This document shows positions 17,593 through 25,016 of a stretch of 64,000 nucleotides of DNA, one piece after another. Numbering within the stretch: position 1 is the stretch's first letter; the number at the start of each line of letters is the position of its first letter. A model generated the notes under the pieces. That model was not told the DNA's origin and searched no databases. It was given only the letters and a program-made list of their open reading frames with translations. The stretch is from assembly GCA_040216555.1 (NCBI GenBank), contig JAVJOW010000032.1:124001-188000 (forward strand). The letters are read 5' to 3'. Origin of the DNA: Arenibacter sp040216555. GTDB lineage: Bacteria; Bacteroidota; Bacteroidia; Flavobacteriales; Flavobacteriaceae. The translations under genes were made by a program, and so were the position numbers.

Positions 17593-19059
17593 TTAAACTA
17601 CAAACCCAGGTCGGTAGTTTCTGGTTACAAACTGATTTGCTTCCTCAAGATTGGTAATGCGCATATTCTCCCCGTCCCAAAGCAATTTCTTACGGGCAAA
17701 GAACTCCATTTTACCTTTCTCGTTCTCCCTTTGCAACAAATAACTGCGAATGGCCAGGTTCCCCATAAGAACGGTTTCCGTCATAGGTCCGGCATAATCA
17801 AAGGAAGAGGTTAAACCGAGATGTTCCTTGCTGCCAAACCCGGCCTTACAAGCATCTATCCATAGGCGTTGATGTCCGTATTCAGGTTCATCATTGGGTT
17901 CCACTTCCGGACCAAAATCCGTTGAGCCATCGTTCATATATAACTTTGGCATCAAAGGGGAACTATCATTGATATTGGTAGAAATAATTCCCTTTTCCCC
18001 TATGATCAATACGCCGTTCTGACTTCCGTTACCCCCAATTTCGTGATCGGCCGGGATAATTTCTGGATGGGCCGGTCTTATACCTCCATCGCTCCAGGTC
18101 ATTTCTATTGGTGATTGACTCTTTTCCGTAGCCCCAAAGTGCAAGGTAATAAAAGAGGAAGCAGGGCATCCTTCTGGATGATAATCCGCATTCCACATAT
18201 TGGTATATACTGCACCCACACTACATTCCGCATCCGTTGGATACTTAAGCCCCAAGGTCCTAAAAGGAATATCGATCAAGTGGCACCCTACATCTCCTAG
18301 AGCCCCTGTACCATACTCCCACCAACCTCTCCATCCAAAGGGATGTAAATTGGGGGTATAAGGTTTAAATTCCGATGGTCCCAACCATAGATCCCAGTTA
18401 AGGTCCTTAGGTTTTGCACTCGGATCGGGTTTAGGAAATGCTCCCCCTTGTGGCCAAACAGGCCTGTTGGTCCACACCTGTACTTTTGATATCTTACCCA
18501 GTTCCCCGGAATCCACCCATTTTTGAACCATTCCCAATAACGGATTGGAACCTCCCTGGTTTCCCATTTGGGTCACTATTTTCTTGCTTCTGGCCATCTC
18601 GGTCAGCATTCTTGCCTCTCGTATATTGTGGGTCATGGGTTTTTGAACATATACATTTACCCCTCGCTCCATGGCATATGCAGCTGCCGGTCCGTGTACA
18701 TGGTCTGGGGTGGAAATGGTAACGGCATCGATCCCTTTTTCCTTGTCCAACATCTCCCTAAAATCAGCATAAAGCTTTGCTTTCGGGAAGAGTTCAACTG
18801 ATTTTTTTGCCGACCCGGAGAAATCTACATCGCATAGGGCAACTACTTTTTCCCTACCTCCTACAGAGGCGTTACGGATATCACTTGCACCTTTTCCACC
18901 TGCACCTATGGCCGCAATGTTCAATCGGTCACTGGGAGCAGTATAGCCAACACCGCCCAATACATGCCTGGGCACAAAAAAGATGGAGGATGCCATAGCG
19001 CCCTTTTTGATAAATGATCTGCGTGAATCCACAGATTTATTTGATTTTTTTTTCTTCAT
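17593..19059 (-). CDS. Gfo/Idh/MocA family oxidoreductase, exported by Tat
   Basis: 488 residues. The N-terminus carries a twin-arginine signal, Arg13-Arg14 in SRRSFIKKG, so the folded protein with its cofactor is probably moved to the periplasm. The NAD(P)-binding Rossmann segment IGAGGKGASD lies near residue 52 and the sugar-dehydrogenase hallmark VQKPMTHN near residue 140. The C-terminal domain has the GALGDVGCHLIDIPF region. Members oxidise or reduce sugars, inositols or amino sugars. The partial gene at 63475 has nearly the same N-terminal 150 residues, so the two are paralogs. A conserved 70-base element lies about 290 bases upstream. Confidence 0.93.
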   Translation of the reverse strand: MKKKKSNKSVDSRRSFIKKGAMASSIFFVPRHVLGGVGYTAPSDRLNIAAIGAGGKGASDIRNASVGGREKVVALCDVDFSGSAKKSVELFPKAKLYADFREMLDKEKGIDAVTISTPDHVHGPAAAYAMERGVNVYVQKPMTHNIREARMLTEMARSKKIVTQMGNQGGSNPLLGMVQKWVDSGELGKISKVQVWTNRPVWPQGGAFPKPDPSAKPKDLNWDLWLGPSEFKPYTPNLHPFGWRGWWEYGTGALGDVGCHLIDIPFRTLGLKYPTDAECSVGAVYTNMWNADYHPEGCPASSFITLHFGATEKSQSPIEMTWSDGGIRPAHPEIIPADHEIGGNGSQNGVLIIGEKGIISTNINDSSPLMPKLYMNDGSTDFGPEVEPNDEPEYGHQRLWIDACKAGFGSKEHLGLTSSFDYAGPMTETVLMGNLAIRSYLLQRENEKGKMEFFARKKLLWDGENMRITNLEEANQFVTRNYRPGFVV

Positions 19060-19664
19060 AATTGTTGATGATTACAGTTTACATTATTGATCTTTTCCCA
19101 TGCAAGAACATTCCCATCCAACTTGTCTCACCATTTGCCAAAATGGACGGGCTGAAATTCCCATAGATGAAAATATTCTTATTCCAAAAACTTAGGTTAC
19201 GGGCCTTTTTATGGCTCCAAACCGTTTTTTTCACTTTCGGCAGGCGACTTCTCCCAAGCTTTTCCATGACTGATGCCGAGACTTTGCCAATATGGCATCA
19301 TACACCTAAGAATTACAATTTGTTCTAAACACTTAAAAGAATCCTCTGGGAAACAGCAAGATAAAACATATTCTTAGACATTTTCTCTAAGATTCTCTCA
19401 AAAACTACTATAATTTTAACCCTAGGTAAAAACCTTGGCCCTGTTGCACAGGCATGGTGAAGAAATGAGGAAAAAATCTAAAAAGTTCTCCTTGTGGCAT
19501 AGTATTCTAAAACTATATAACGCCAGATTCTACTTTACATAATACAATGGCAGGACCTACCCGAATGGTAGGGTAGTTTTAATAAGTTTGGATTTTGAAT
19601 AGATCAAAAATTAGCTGTGACAGCCAAGTCCGAGGCTACCAACATTAGAATATTGCTAAAGGTT
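19060..19664. other. Long intergenic spacer with conserved 70-base element
   Basis: 605 bases. It holds copy 1 of a 70-base conserved element (19352-19421) and a short hairpin CCTACC-N5-GGTAGG at 19556-19572. A 62-codon minus frame at 19079-19267 has no recognisable features and is not called. No RNA gene was recognised. Confidence 0.5.
19352..19421 (-). repeat. Conserved 70-base upstream element, copy 1
   Basis: Aligns without gaps to 21111-21180 with 55 of 70 bases identical by eye. The identical blocks are at both ends: AACAGCAAGATAA on one side and a run ending ATAATTTTAACC on the other. It is about 290 bases upstream of the Gfo/Idh/MocA start. Confidence 0.6.
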
Positions 19665-20111
19665 TTAGCCCTTTTTAATCAGAGCTTCGGTTTTAAGCAC
19701 ATAAATACGACTTTCCTTTTCCTTAAAACCCAAACTTTTATATAGATTAATGGCTTCTATACGCTTATCTGCGCTAAAAAGAAGGATTTCGGTTAGGCCC
19801 TTTTCTTTTCCCAATTCTACCAATTTTTCCATTAGTTTTCTGCCTATGCCTTTTCCCCGGTGTTCCACATCCACAACCACATCCTCAACCCAGCCTTTGA
19901 TACCGGATATAACGGTATAAGTGCACATCAAGGCCATTCCCATTACTTTATCACCTTCCTTACAATATACTAGGCATATAGGATTTTCTGGGTCGAGCAC
20001 CTGTTTAAGATTTATCTGTTTTATATCCGCATTCAATTGGCGGAACAATCCGGCCAGTTGTTGCTCCATATCAGGGTTTACGTCAGATTCTTGTAGTAGG
20101 GCTATTTTCAT
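19665..20111 (-). CDS. GNAT family N-acetyltransferase
   Basis: 148 residues from the ATG at 20111. The frame can be extended to a TTG at 20153, but a perfect -7 box sits at 20161-20168, which would leave no leader for that start. The acetyl-CoA-binding motif A is seen at about residues 75-100 (EDVVVDVEHRGKGIGRKLM), and the C-terminal INLYKSLGFKEKESRIYVL segment is typical. The acceptor substrate cannot be predicted. It is probably a single gene; the GH16 gene stops 79 bases upstream. Confidence 0.9.
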   Translation of the reverse strand: MKIALLQESDVNPDMEQQLAGLFRQLNADIKQINLKQVLDPENPICLVYCKEGDKVMGMALMCTYTVISGIKGWVEDVVVDVEHRGKGIGRKLMEKLVELGKEKGLTEILLFSADKRIEAINLYKSLGFKEKESRIYVLKTEALIKKG

Positions 20112-20160
20112 GGTATCATTTTTAAAATATTCCTGAAAAACCTCAGGTTTCAACAGTTTG

Positions 20161-20168
20161 CAAATTTA
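20161..20168 (-). promoter_or_regulatory. Predicted -7 box for the GNAT gene
   Basis: Reads TAAATTTG on minus, a perfect TAnnTTTG match, 49 bases before the ATG at 20111. No clear -33 TTG is present. Confidence 0.45.
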
Positions 20169-20189
20169 AATAAACTTCTTTATTCGTAA

Positions 20190-20972
20190 TTAATAACCCT
20201 CCTCTTTTTGGTAAACCTTAACGTAATCGACCATAAAAACATCCGGGAAAATCGTTTTTAATATCTCCTCCTTTTTGCCAGGGTATTCCATACTCAAAAT
20301 CATATATTCCTCAATATTGGAGATACCGGACGTAACCTCGTAATACTTATACCCATCCACATAAAAAATATATTTATCGGGGAACCACTCCAAACCAAAA
20401 GTATGAAACCCCAAACTTACCCCTCTGCGGTAACTTTGCATTCCCTTGGTAGATTGTTGATTGGGTCCGTAGGCCCAATGCACATTATGGGAAACAATAT
20501 CGGTGCCCAACTTTTTAAAAAACTCCATTATATCTATTTCAGCCCCGTATTTGGACGGATCTTCCCCCTGACTTATCTGGGGGGATTGTATCCAAAAAGC
20601 GGCCCAGACTCCCTGCGATTTTTGCAATTTGGCCCTACATTCATAATAACCATATTTGGTCATAAACTTATCTTGGGTACCTACTGCGCTGCCCAAGAGG
20701 GAGTCTCCCTTTTTAATGGCATATAATTTTAAATATCCCTTTTCCACTTTTACCGCCTCCTCGGACACATAAGCTATGGCCCTTGGCCCCACTCCTCTTA
20801 CAGTCCATTTTGTAGAATCCAAAGTTTTGCCCTTAAAGTTATCTTCCCATACTAATTCATAGCCCATTTTTTCAGGATTAAACCGTTTTTTGGACATAGG
20901 TCCCTGGGCTGGGCGTTGAGCTAAAGCAAATCCCATTACAAACAGGAATAAAAATACAGGGGTTAATTTCAT
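20190..20972 (-). CDS. Glycoside hydrolase family 16 enzyme, secreted
   Basis: 260 residues from the ATG at 20972, where a signal peptide begins directly (ending FALAQ). An in-frame ATG at 21008 would add 12 polar residues and is less likely. The GH16 catalytic signature EIDIME gives nucleophile Glu145, Asp147 and acid/base Glu150. Upstream are the YYECRAKL strand and GVWAAFWI, which shape the substrate cleft. GH16 enzymes cut beta-1,3/1,4-glucans and marine galactans such as agar and carrageenan. The NVHWAYG segment is laminarinase-like, but the substrate is not certain. No SusC/SusD pair is nearby, so this is not a classical polysaccharide utilisation locus. Confidence 0.92.
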   Translation of the reverse strand: MKLTPVFLFLFVMGFALAQRPAQGPMSKKRFNPEKMGYELVWEDNFKGKTLDSTKWTVRGVGPRAIAYVSEEAVKVEKGYLKLYAIKKGDSLLGSAVGTQDKFMTKYGYYECRAKLQKSQGVWAAFWIQSPQISQGEDPSKYGAEIDIMEFFKKLGTDIVSHNVHWAYGPNQQSTKGMQSYRRGVSLGFHTFGLEWFPDKYIFYVDGYKYYEVTSGISNIEEYMILSMEYPGKKEEILKTIFPDVFMVDYVKVYQKEEGY

Positions 20973-21110
20973 TTTAATGGATTTGTAACCTTCAAGGGTT
21001 GTGGACATAAAGTTTTCGGGTCATATGACTTATCAAGCCTTTATATATTGAATAGAATATTCCCAATGTCAAAATTCAGCTGATTCAACATATAATTAGT
21101 GAATTGGATC

Positions 21111-21180
21111 AACAGCAAGATAACACACCTGAAACGACATTATCTGGCAGATTCTATCAAAAACTGTTATAATTTTAACC
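21111..21180 (-). repeat. Conserved 70-base upstream element, copy 2
   Basis: The partner of 19352-19421 (55/70 identical by eye, no gaps). It lies about 140 bases upstream of the GH16 ATG, in the same orientation relative to its gene as copy 1. Confidence 0.6.
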
Positions 21181-21200
21181 GTTAATTAGAATGTTTGGAT

Positions 21201-21278
21201 GTGTCCCTAAAGGGCCGGGCTATCCGCTTCAAGTCCTCGGCCAGCGGCCTGTGGGCTTTTCACTGCTATCCCTCACAC
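21201..21278. repeat. GC-rich structured intergenic repeat of Bacteroidota type
   Basis: About 78 bases, sharply more GC-rich than its surroundings. It opens GTGTCCC, contains GGCCGGGCTATCCGCT, a central hairpin (AAGTCC / GGGCTT enclosing GGCC-AGC-GGCC), and ends with CTGCTATCCCTCACAC. The heptamer GCTATCC occurs twice. I recognise this layout as a dispersed intergenic repeat common in Bacteroidota genomes; its function is not known to me. Confidence 0.6.
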
Positions 21279-21395
21279 ACTTTAGCATTTGATTAGGCTA
21301 TTTTATACCATTAATCGGCAGCGGATAAAAAGGAATTGTTATCTTCCTTGCTCCAATAAAAGACAGTAAACCTGCATTACAATAATAAACGTATT

Positions 21396-22361
21396 ATGAT
21401 AACACGTCTTCTACTTCTTACAACCCTAGTCGTCTTTCTTCTGTCTTGCAAAGACCTCCAAAAAACCATAGAAAATGTGAGCATAGAGCAGCCGACCCTT
21501 GTTACACCTCAAGATTCAGTCCCCTTTCCCAAAGAATTGACAGATTTTCAAACCCCAGAAGAAAATCCTGTTTTTGCTGGTACAGGTTCTGACACTTGGG
21601 ATCAAAAAATTCGCGAACGCGGATATATCCTAAAGGAAGATGGCACCTACCATATGTGGTATACGGGCTTTCAAACGGAAAAGGAGCCCCTTTCCCTAGG
21701 TTATGCCACCTCTTTAGACGGTATTGCTTGGAAGCGCCATGACAATAACCCCGTTTTTAACGATAGTTGGACCGAGGACATGATGGTCATTAAAGTGGAT
21801 GGCACCTATCATATGTTTGCCGAAGGTAAAAACGATGTAGCCCATAGGCTTACCTCCACCGATCGCATTAATTGGACAGACCATGGTTCCCTGGACATGC
21901 GCAATGCCGATGGTTCCCCCTTGAGCGAAGGCCCTTACGGCACCCCTACCGTTTGGCAGGAAAACAACATATGGTATTTATTCTATGAGCGCAACGACTT
22001 GGGCATTTGGCTCGCCACCTCCAAAGATCTAAATGTATGGACTAATGTTCAGGATGAACCTGTAATAACAATGGGACCTGAAGCCTACGATAAATATGGC
22101 GTGGCCCTAAATCAGATTATTAAATACAAGGGATGGTATTACGCCTATTACCACGGCACCCCTTTTGAAGATTGGAGCCTATGGTCTACCAATGTAGCTG
22201 CTTCAAAAGACTTGTTGCATTGGAAAAAATACCCGCAAAATCCCATAATGGAAGAAAATAGATCTAGTGGAATCCTGGTTCCGGATGGGAACCTATTTAG
22301 GCTATACACCATGCACGATAAGGTAGAGGTACATTTCCCCAAAAGCCCCGAAAAGAATTAA
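21396..22361 (+). CDS. GH43/GH130-like five-bladed beta-propeller glycosidase, lipoprotein
   Basis: 321 residues with a lipoprotein signal (lipobox LLSC near residue 17). The rest shows repeated propeller-blade motifs: DGTYHMWYTGF near residue 82, DGTYHMFAEG near 132 and NIWYLFYE near 193. Aspartates and glutamates lie at blade starts, as in the GH43/62/32/68/117/130 superfamily. Such enzymes release sugars from oligosaccharides, here at the periplasmic or outer surface. The exact family and substrate cannot be fixed from sequence. It is divergent from the GH16 gene, and the two may act on the same glycan. Confidence 0.82.
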   Translation: MITRLLLLTTLVVFLLSCKDLQKTIENVSIEQPTLVTPQDSVPFPKELTDFQTPEENPVFAGTGSDTWDQKIRERGYILKEDGTYHMWYTGFQTEKEPLSLGYATSLDGIAWKRHDNNPVFNDSWTEDMMVIKVDGTYHMFAEGKNDVAHRLTSTDRINWTDHGSLDMRNADGSPLSEGPYGTPTVWQENNIWYLFYERNDLGIWLATSKDLNVWTNVQDEPVITMGPEAYDKYGVALNQIIKYKGWYYAYYHGTPFEDWSLWSTNVAASKDLLHWKKYPQNPIMEENRSSGILVPDGNLFRLYTMHDKVEVHFPKSPEKN

Positions 22362-22901
22362 TAATAGCTTCTTTCTCCTTAATTTTAATTTCCGTATTTG
22401 GAACACTTATGCTTTTTTATCTAAAACTGTAAATCCAACCGCTTGGTCGGCTCTTGTTGCATCTGAAAAACCAGATGAACCCTGTAAGTTCGATATAAAA
22501 CGTAATTAAGTTTATGAAATACCAATATTATATTGATTAGTTGCCCAAAAACAGTACAAACCGACTATCCGGTCTATTTTGGAATATGTACGACGCCCTA
22601 AATAATTGGGATTTTTGTCTTTTAATTTTTAATTGAAGATTGATATAGGGGCAGTTCCTATTCTTAAAAGATATCTCGGGCAAATACCTTACCACCATAC
22701 TCCATAACTAAGTAACCCTCTAGATAGGCTTCAGTAAAAATTAAACAAAAAAAGTCCTGCGAGATTGATACCGACACACTAAATAAATTTAGCGTTGGTT
22801 GATTGGGTGTCGATAGAACCTTGCAGGACTACAGTAAAGGTTGGTGGTTATTAAAAATACAAAGTATTGGTGATTATCTTTGTTTTGTACATGCCCAAGA
22901 G
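22362..22901. other. Intergenic spacer between convergent GH43-like and ThuA genes
   Basis: 540 bases. It contains an inverted repeat at 22753-22830 that may end the ThuA transcript, and a CCAACC...GGTCGG hairpin at 22435-22464 like others in the window. An open frame at 22803-23249 on plus overlaps the ThuA gene and is a shadow. No gene is supported. Confidence 0.5.
22753..22830 (-). terminator. Long imperfect inverted repeat, possible terminator of the ThuA gene
   Basis: Arms of 24-25 bases at 22753-22777 and 22807-22830 begin with 8 identical bases (AGTCCTGC) and end in CGACAC, with a few mismatches between. Read on minus, the stem is followed by TTTTTTTG. It lies 70 bases past the ThuA stop. 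Confidence 0.5.
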
Positions 22902-23711
22902 TTAATCTCTTTTCAGGCAATATTCGATTCCGCCGACCAAATGTTGACGGAAATTAAGGTCATCAAAGGCTTCCTCCGTATGTCCCAAGCCAGTATAAAA
23001 AGCACGTCCGCCATCATACTCATGGTACCAAGCAATAGGGTGGTTATCACCATTCTTACCACCTTCATAAGAGCTTTCATCCAGTTTCATGAGCACATGA
23101 ATTTCTGGATTTATATTTTTATAATTATACCATTCATCAAAATGGGTCCAAATATCGGCCAAATGTTTGGTAGCAGCATGGTTGTGGTCTACCACATCTA
23201 TCCTAGCTGTTTGTTGTTTGGGGTGACTCAAAAAATAGGCCCCCACTAATTTGTTATACCAAGGCCATTCATATTCCGTATCCGCCGCAGCATGTACCCC
23301 CATAAAACTACCTCCTCCTTGTATATATTTCTCAAAGGCCGCTTGTTGCTCGTCACCCAACACATCCATAGTAGTGCTTAAAAAGACCACCAATTTAAAC
23401 TTTTTCAGATTTTCACTGTTAAATTGAAGCGAATCCTCGGTATGGGTTACTGCAAAATTATTGGCTACCCCTAATTTTACAAAAGTGGCAACCCCCTTTT
23501 CTATGGACTTATGACGGAAACCATTGGTTTTGGAAAATACCAAAACCCTATCTTTGGCCAATGTGTTGGCGGAAATTATTTTTTCTGGAATCTGTACTGG
23601 TGTATTGTGAAGGTTTGGATTTAAGGTAACCTCTTCCTGTATTTTGGTACTACCACATCCAATCACAACAACTAAAGCAAATAAAGCAATAGTCCTTTTA
23701 TATAAGTGCAT
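22902..23711 (-). CDS. ThuA-domain (trehalose-utilisation type) lipoprotein
   Basis: 269 residues with a lipoprotein signal (lipobox VIGC near residue 19). The ThuA domain, a class-I-glutamine-amidotransferase-like fold, spans about residues 55-265: VLVFSKTNGFRHKSIEKGV, GGGSFMGVHAAADTEYEWPWY, HPIAWYHEYDGGRAFYTGLGHTEE in spaced blocks. Members occur with Gfo/Idh/MocA oxidoreductases and PQQ-like proteins and are linked to disaccharide oxidation (the 3-keto route in related systems). That context fits the oxidoreductase genes here. The position, with no close same-strand neighbour, suggests a single-gene unit. Confidence 0.92.
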   Translation of the reverse strand: MHLYKRTIALFALVVVIGCGSTKIQEEVTLNPNLHNTPVQIPEKIISANTLAKDRVLVFSKTNGFRHKSIEKGVATFVKLGVANNFAVTHTEDSLQFNSENLKKFKLVVFLSTTMDVLGDEQQAAFEKYIQGGGSFMGVHAAADTEYEWPWYNKLVGAYFLSHPKQQTARIDVVDHNHAATKHLADIWTHFDEWYNYKNINPEIHVLMKLDESSYEGGKNGDNHPIAWYHEYDGGRAFYTGLGHTEEAFDDLNFRQHLVGGIEYCLKRD

Positions 23712-23921
23712 AAATATTCTCGATTATCAATTAGAAGTTCTAAATATCTAAAATTTACGGCAACAAAACACAAATTTTATCATTTATTCCAAAATATACT
23801 AGAGTTCTCACAATAACACCCCTACTTGTTAGAAATAAAAAACTCATGTTTTTTTGCTCATTATACTAATGTAGAATGGTAAATCTGAAAATATTGCATC
23901 GGGGGAATAAGAATAACAAGG

Positions 23922-24812
23922 CTATCCATTAGCTAAGGACATCAGGTATTTTTTGGGAGTGGTACTATACTTTTTCTTGAAGGCAGCTATAAAGTGACTG
24001 GAAGTGCTATAACCCACCTTTAGCCCTACTTCATTAACGTTGTGCTTGCCCGATTCCAACATTTTGCGGGCATATTCCATCTTGTAATCGAATAAAAAAC
24101 TATACACAGAATCGCCATATATCTGCTTGAAGCCTTCCTTCAACTTCTTGAGACTTAGTCCAATTTCTTCGGACAGATCTTGTAGACTAGGTGGTTCGGC
24201 CATTCTAGAAATAACAATTTCCTTGGCATTCCGGATGCGCTTAACATTATCCTCGTCCACCAAAAAAGGACACTGTTCCACATCGGCATCCTGACTCTTA
24301 TTGAAATAGAGTGAAATCAATTCATAAACCTTCCCCTTTATATATAGCTCCTTTATGGAACGATGAAGGTTATAATTCATTATCTGACTTAAAACAACGG
24401 CTATCGCCGGGGATACGGCATCTTGAGAATAGTACTTTTTATCTTTGTTATCCGGGCTTAGGAAAGGTATATAATCGGCCTCCTTGGAAAACAGTGAATG
24501 GAATTTTCGGATAGTCATTATAATGGAGACCATCCAAGAATTGGCATTTAAAACTAGATTAAGAGGTAGATCTACCTGAGTATTGTACAAGAGGAGCGAG
24601 TTATCTTCATTGACCTCCAAGGCATACCTTCCTTCATTAAATACAAACTTGGCACTGCCCTTTAAACAGAAATGAAACTGAATAAAAGAACTGTCTATTT
24701 CTCGGGTAACCGTCTGGTTATGAATACCATCGTTTTGAATTTTCAACACATAGAACCCGTCTTCAATAAATACTTCCTCAAAAGACCCTTGAGCGATATT
24801 TTCTTCCTCCAT
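23922..24812 (-). CDS. AraC-family transcriptional regulator next to the heme operon
   Basis: 296 residues. A ligand-sensing N-terminal region (about 1-190) is followed by an AraC-type double helix-turn-helix at about 200-292: PSLQDLSEEIGLSLKKLKEGFKQIYG and the second helix VGYSTSSHFIAAFKKKY, ending in TPKKY. The N-terminal half resembles the PchR type of siderophore/iron regulators, an inference from its general pattern. It is divergent from hemA, and the shared spacer contains two inverted repeats. Control of heme synthesis in response to iron or porphyrin is plausible but unproven. Confidence 0.9.
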   Translation of the reverse strand: MEEENIAQGSFEEVFIEDGFYVLKIQNDGIHNQTVTREIDSSFIQFHFCLKGSAKFVFNEGRYALEVNEDNSLLLYNTQVDLPLNLVLNANSWMVSIIMTIRKFHSLFSKEADYIPFLSPDNKDKKYYSQDAVSPAIAVVLSQIMNYNLHRSIKELYIKGKVYELISLYFNKSQDADVEQCPFLVDEDNVKRIRNAKEIVISRMAEPPSLQDLSEEIGLSLKKLKEGFKQIYGDSVYSFLFDYKMEYARKMLESGKHNVNEVGLKVGYSTSSHFIAAFKKKYSTTPKKYLMSLANG

Positions 24813-24837
24813 GTCGACAATATAATAAATTTATCTA

Positions 24838-24854
24838 TTTAGAAACATTCTAAA
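24838..24854. promoter_or_regulatory. Candidate operator, TTTAGAA-N3-TTCTAAA
   Basis: A perfect 7-bp inverted repeat with a 3-base spacer, 26 bases upstream of the AraC start codon and about 160 bases upstream of hemA. It could be an autoregulatory site. Confidence 0.4.
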
Positions 24855-24882
24855 TTACTATTGGCAAGAATTCCCTTAACAC

Positions 24883-24914
24883 TGCTAAAATATACTATTT
24901 CAAGGGTTTTAGCA
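24883..24914. promoter_or_regulatory. Candidate operator or hairpin, TGCTAAAA-N16-TTTTAGCA
   Basis: A perfect 8-bp inverted repeat with a 16-base gap, located between the AraC gene and the hemA promoter. The half-sites share CTAAA with the nearby 24838-24854 repeat. Confidence 0.4.
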
Positions 24915-24950
24915 CCCAAAACAGCGTTAAAAAACCACAAACGATATTAA

Positions 24951-24981
24951 TTGTTCCTCTAGCGTTATTTTTATAAGTTTG
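24951..24981 (+). promoter_or_regulatory. Predicted hemA operon promoter
   Basis: TTG at 24951-24953, a 20-base spacer and TAAGTTTG at 24974-24981, a perfect -7 box. Transcription would begin near 24988, which makes the ATG at 25017 the natural hemA start rather than the GTG at 24996. Confidence 0.6.
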
Positions 24982-25016
24982 ATGCTCTTATTTTTGTGGC
25001 GCTCTCAAGAGTACAT

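Larger units (their letters stand above)
20973..21395. other. Divergent spacer between GH16 and GH43-like genes
   Basis: 423 bases. It holds copy 2 of the 70-base conserved element (21111-21180) and a GC-rich structured repeat (21201-21278). No small gene is supported. Confidence 0.5.

Noticed and set aside
19079..19267. 62-codon minus-strand frame upstream of the Gfo/Idh gene
   Set aside because: It lies in the leader of the oxidoreductase gene and has no features of a real protein.
19583..19590. Perfect TAAGTTTG -7 box on plus
   Set aside because: No plus-strand gene begins within 1.8 kb, so it is probably chance.
22803..23249. 148-codon plus-strand frame
   Set aside because: It runs antisense through the ThuA gene and is a shadow of that gene.
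24996..25016. GTG start for hemA seven codons upstream
   Set aside because: It lies only about 8 bases after the predicted transcription start; the ATG at 25017 matches the conserved N-terminus.
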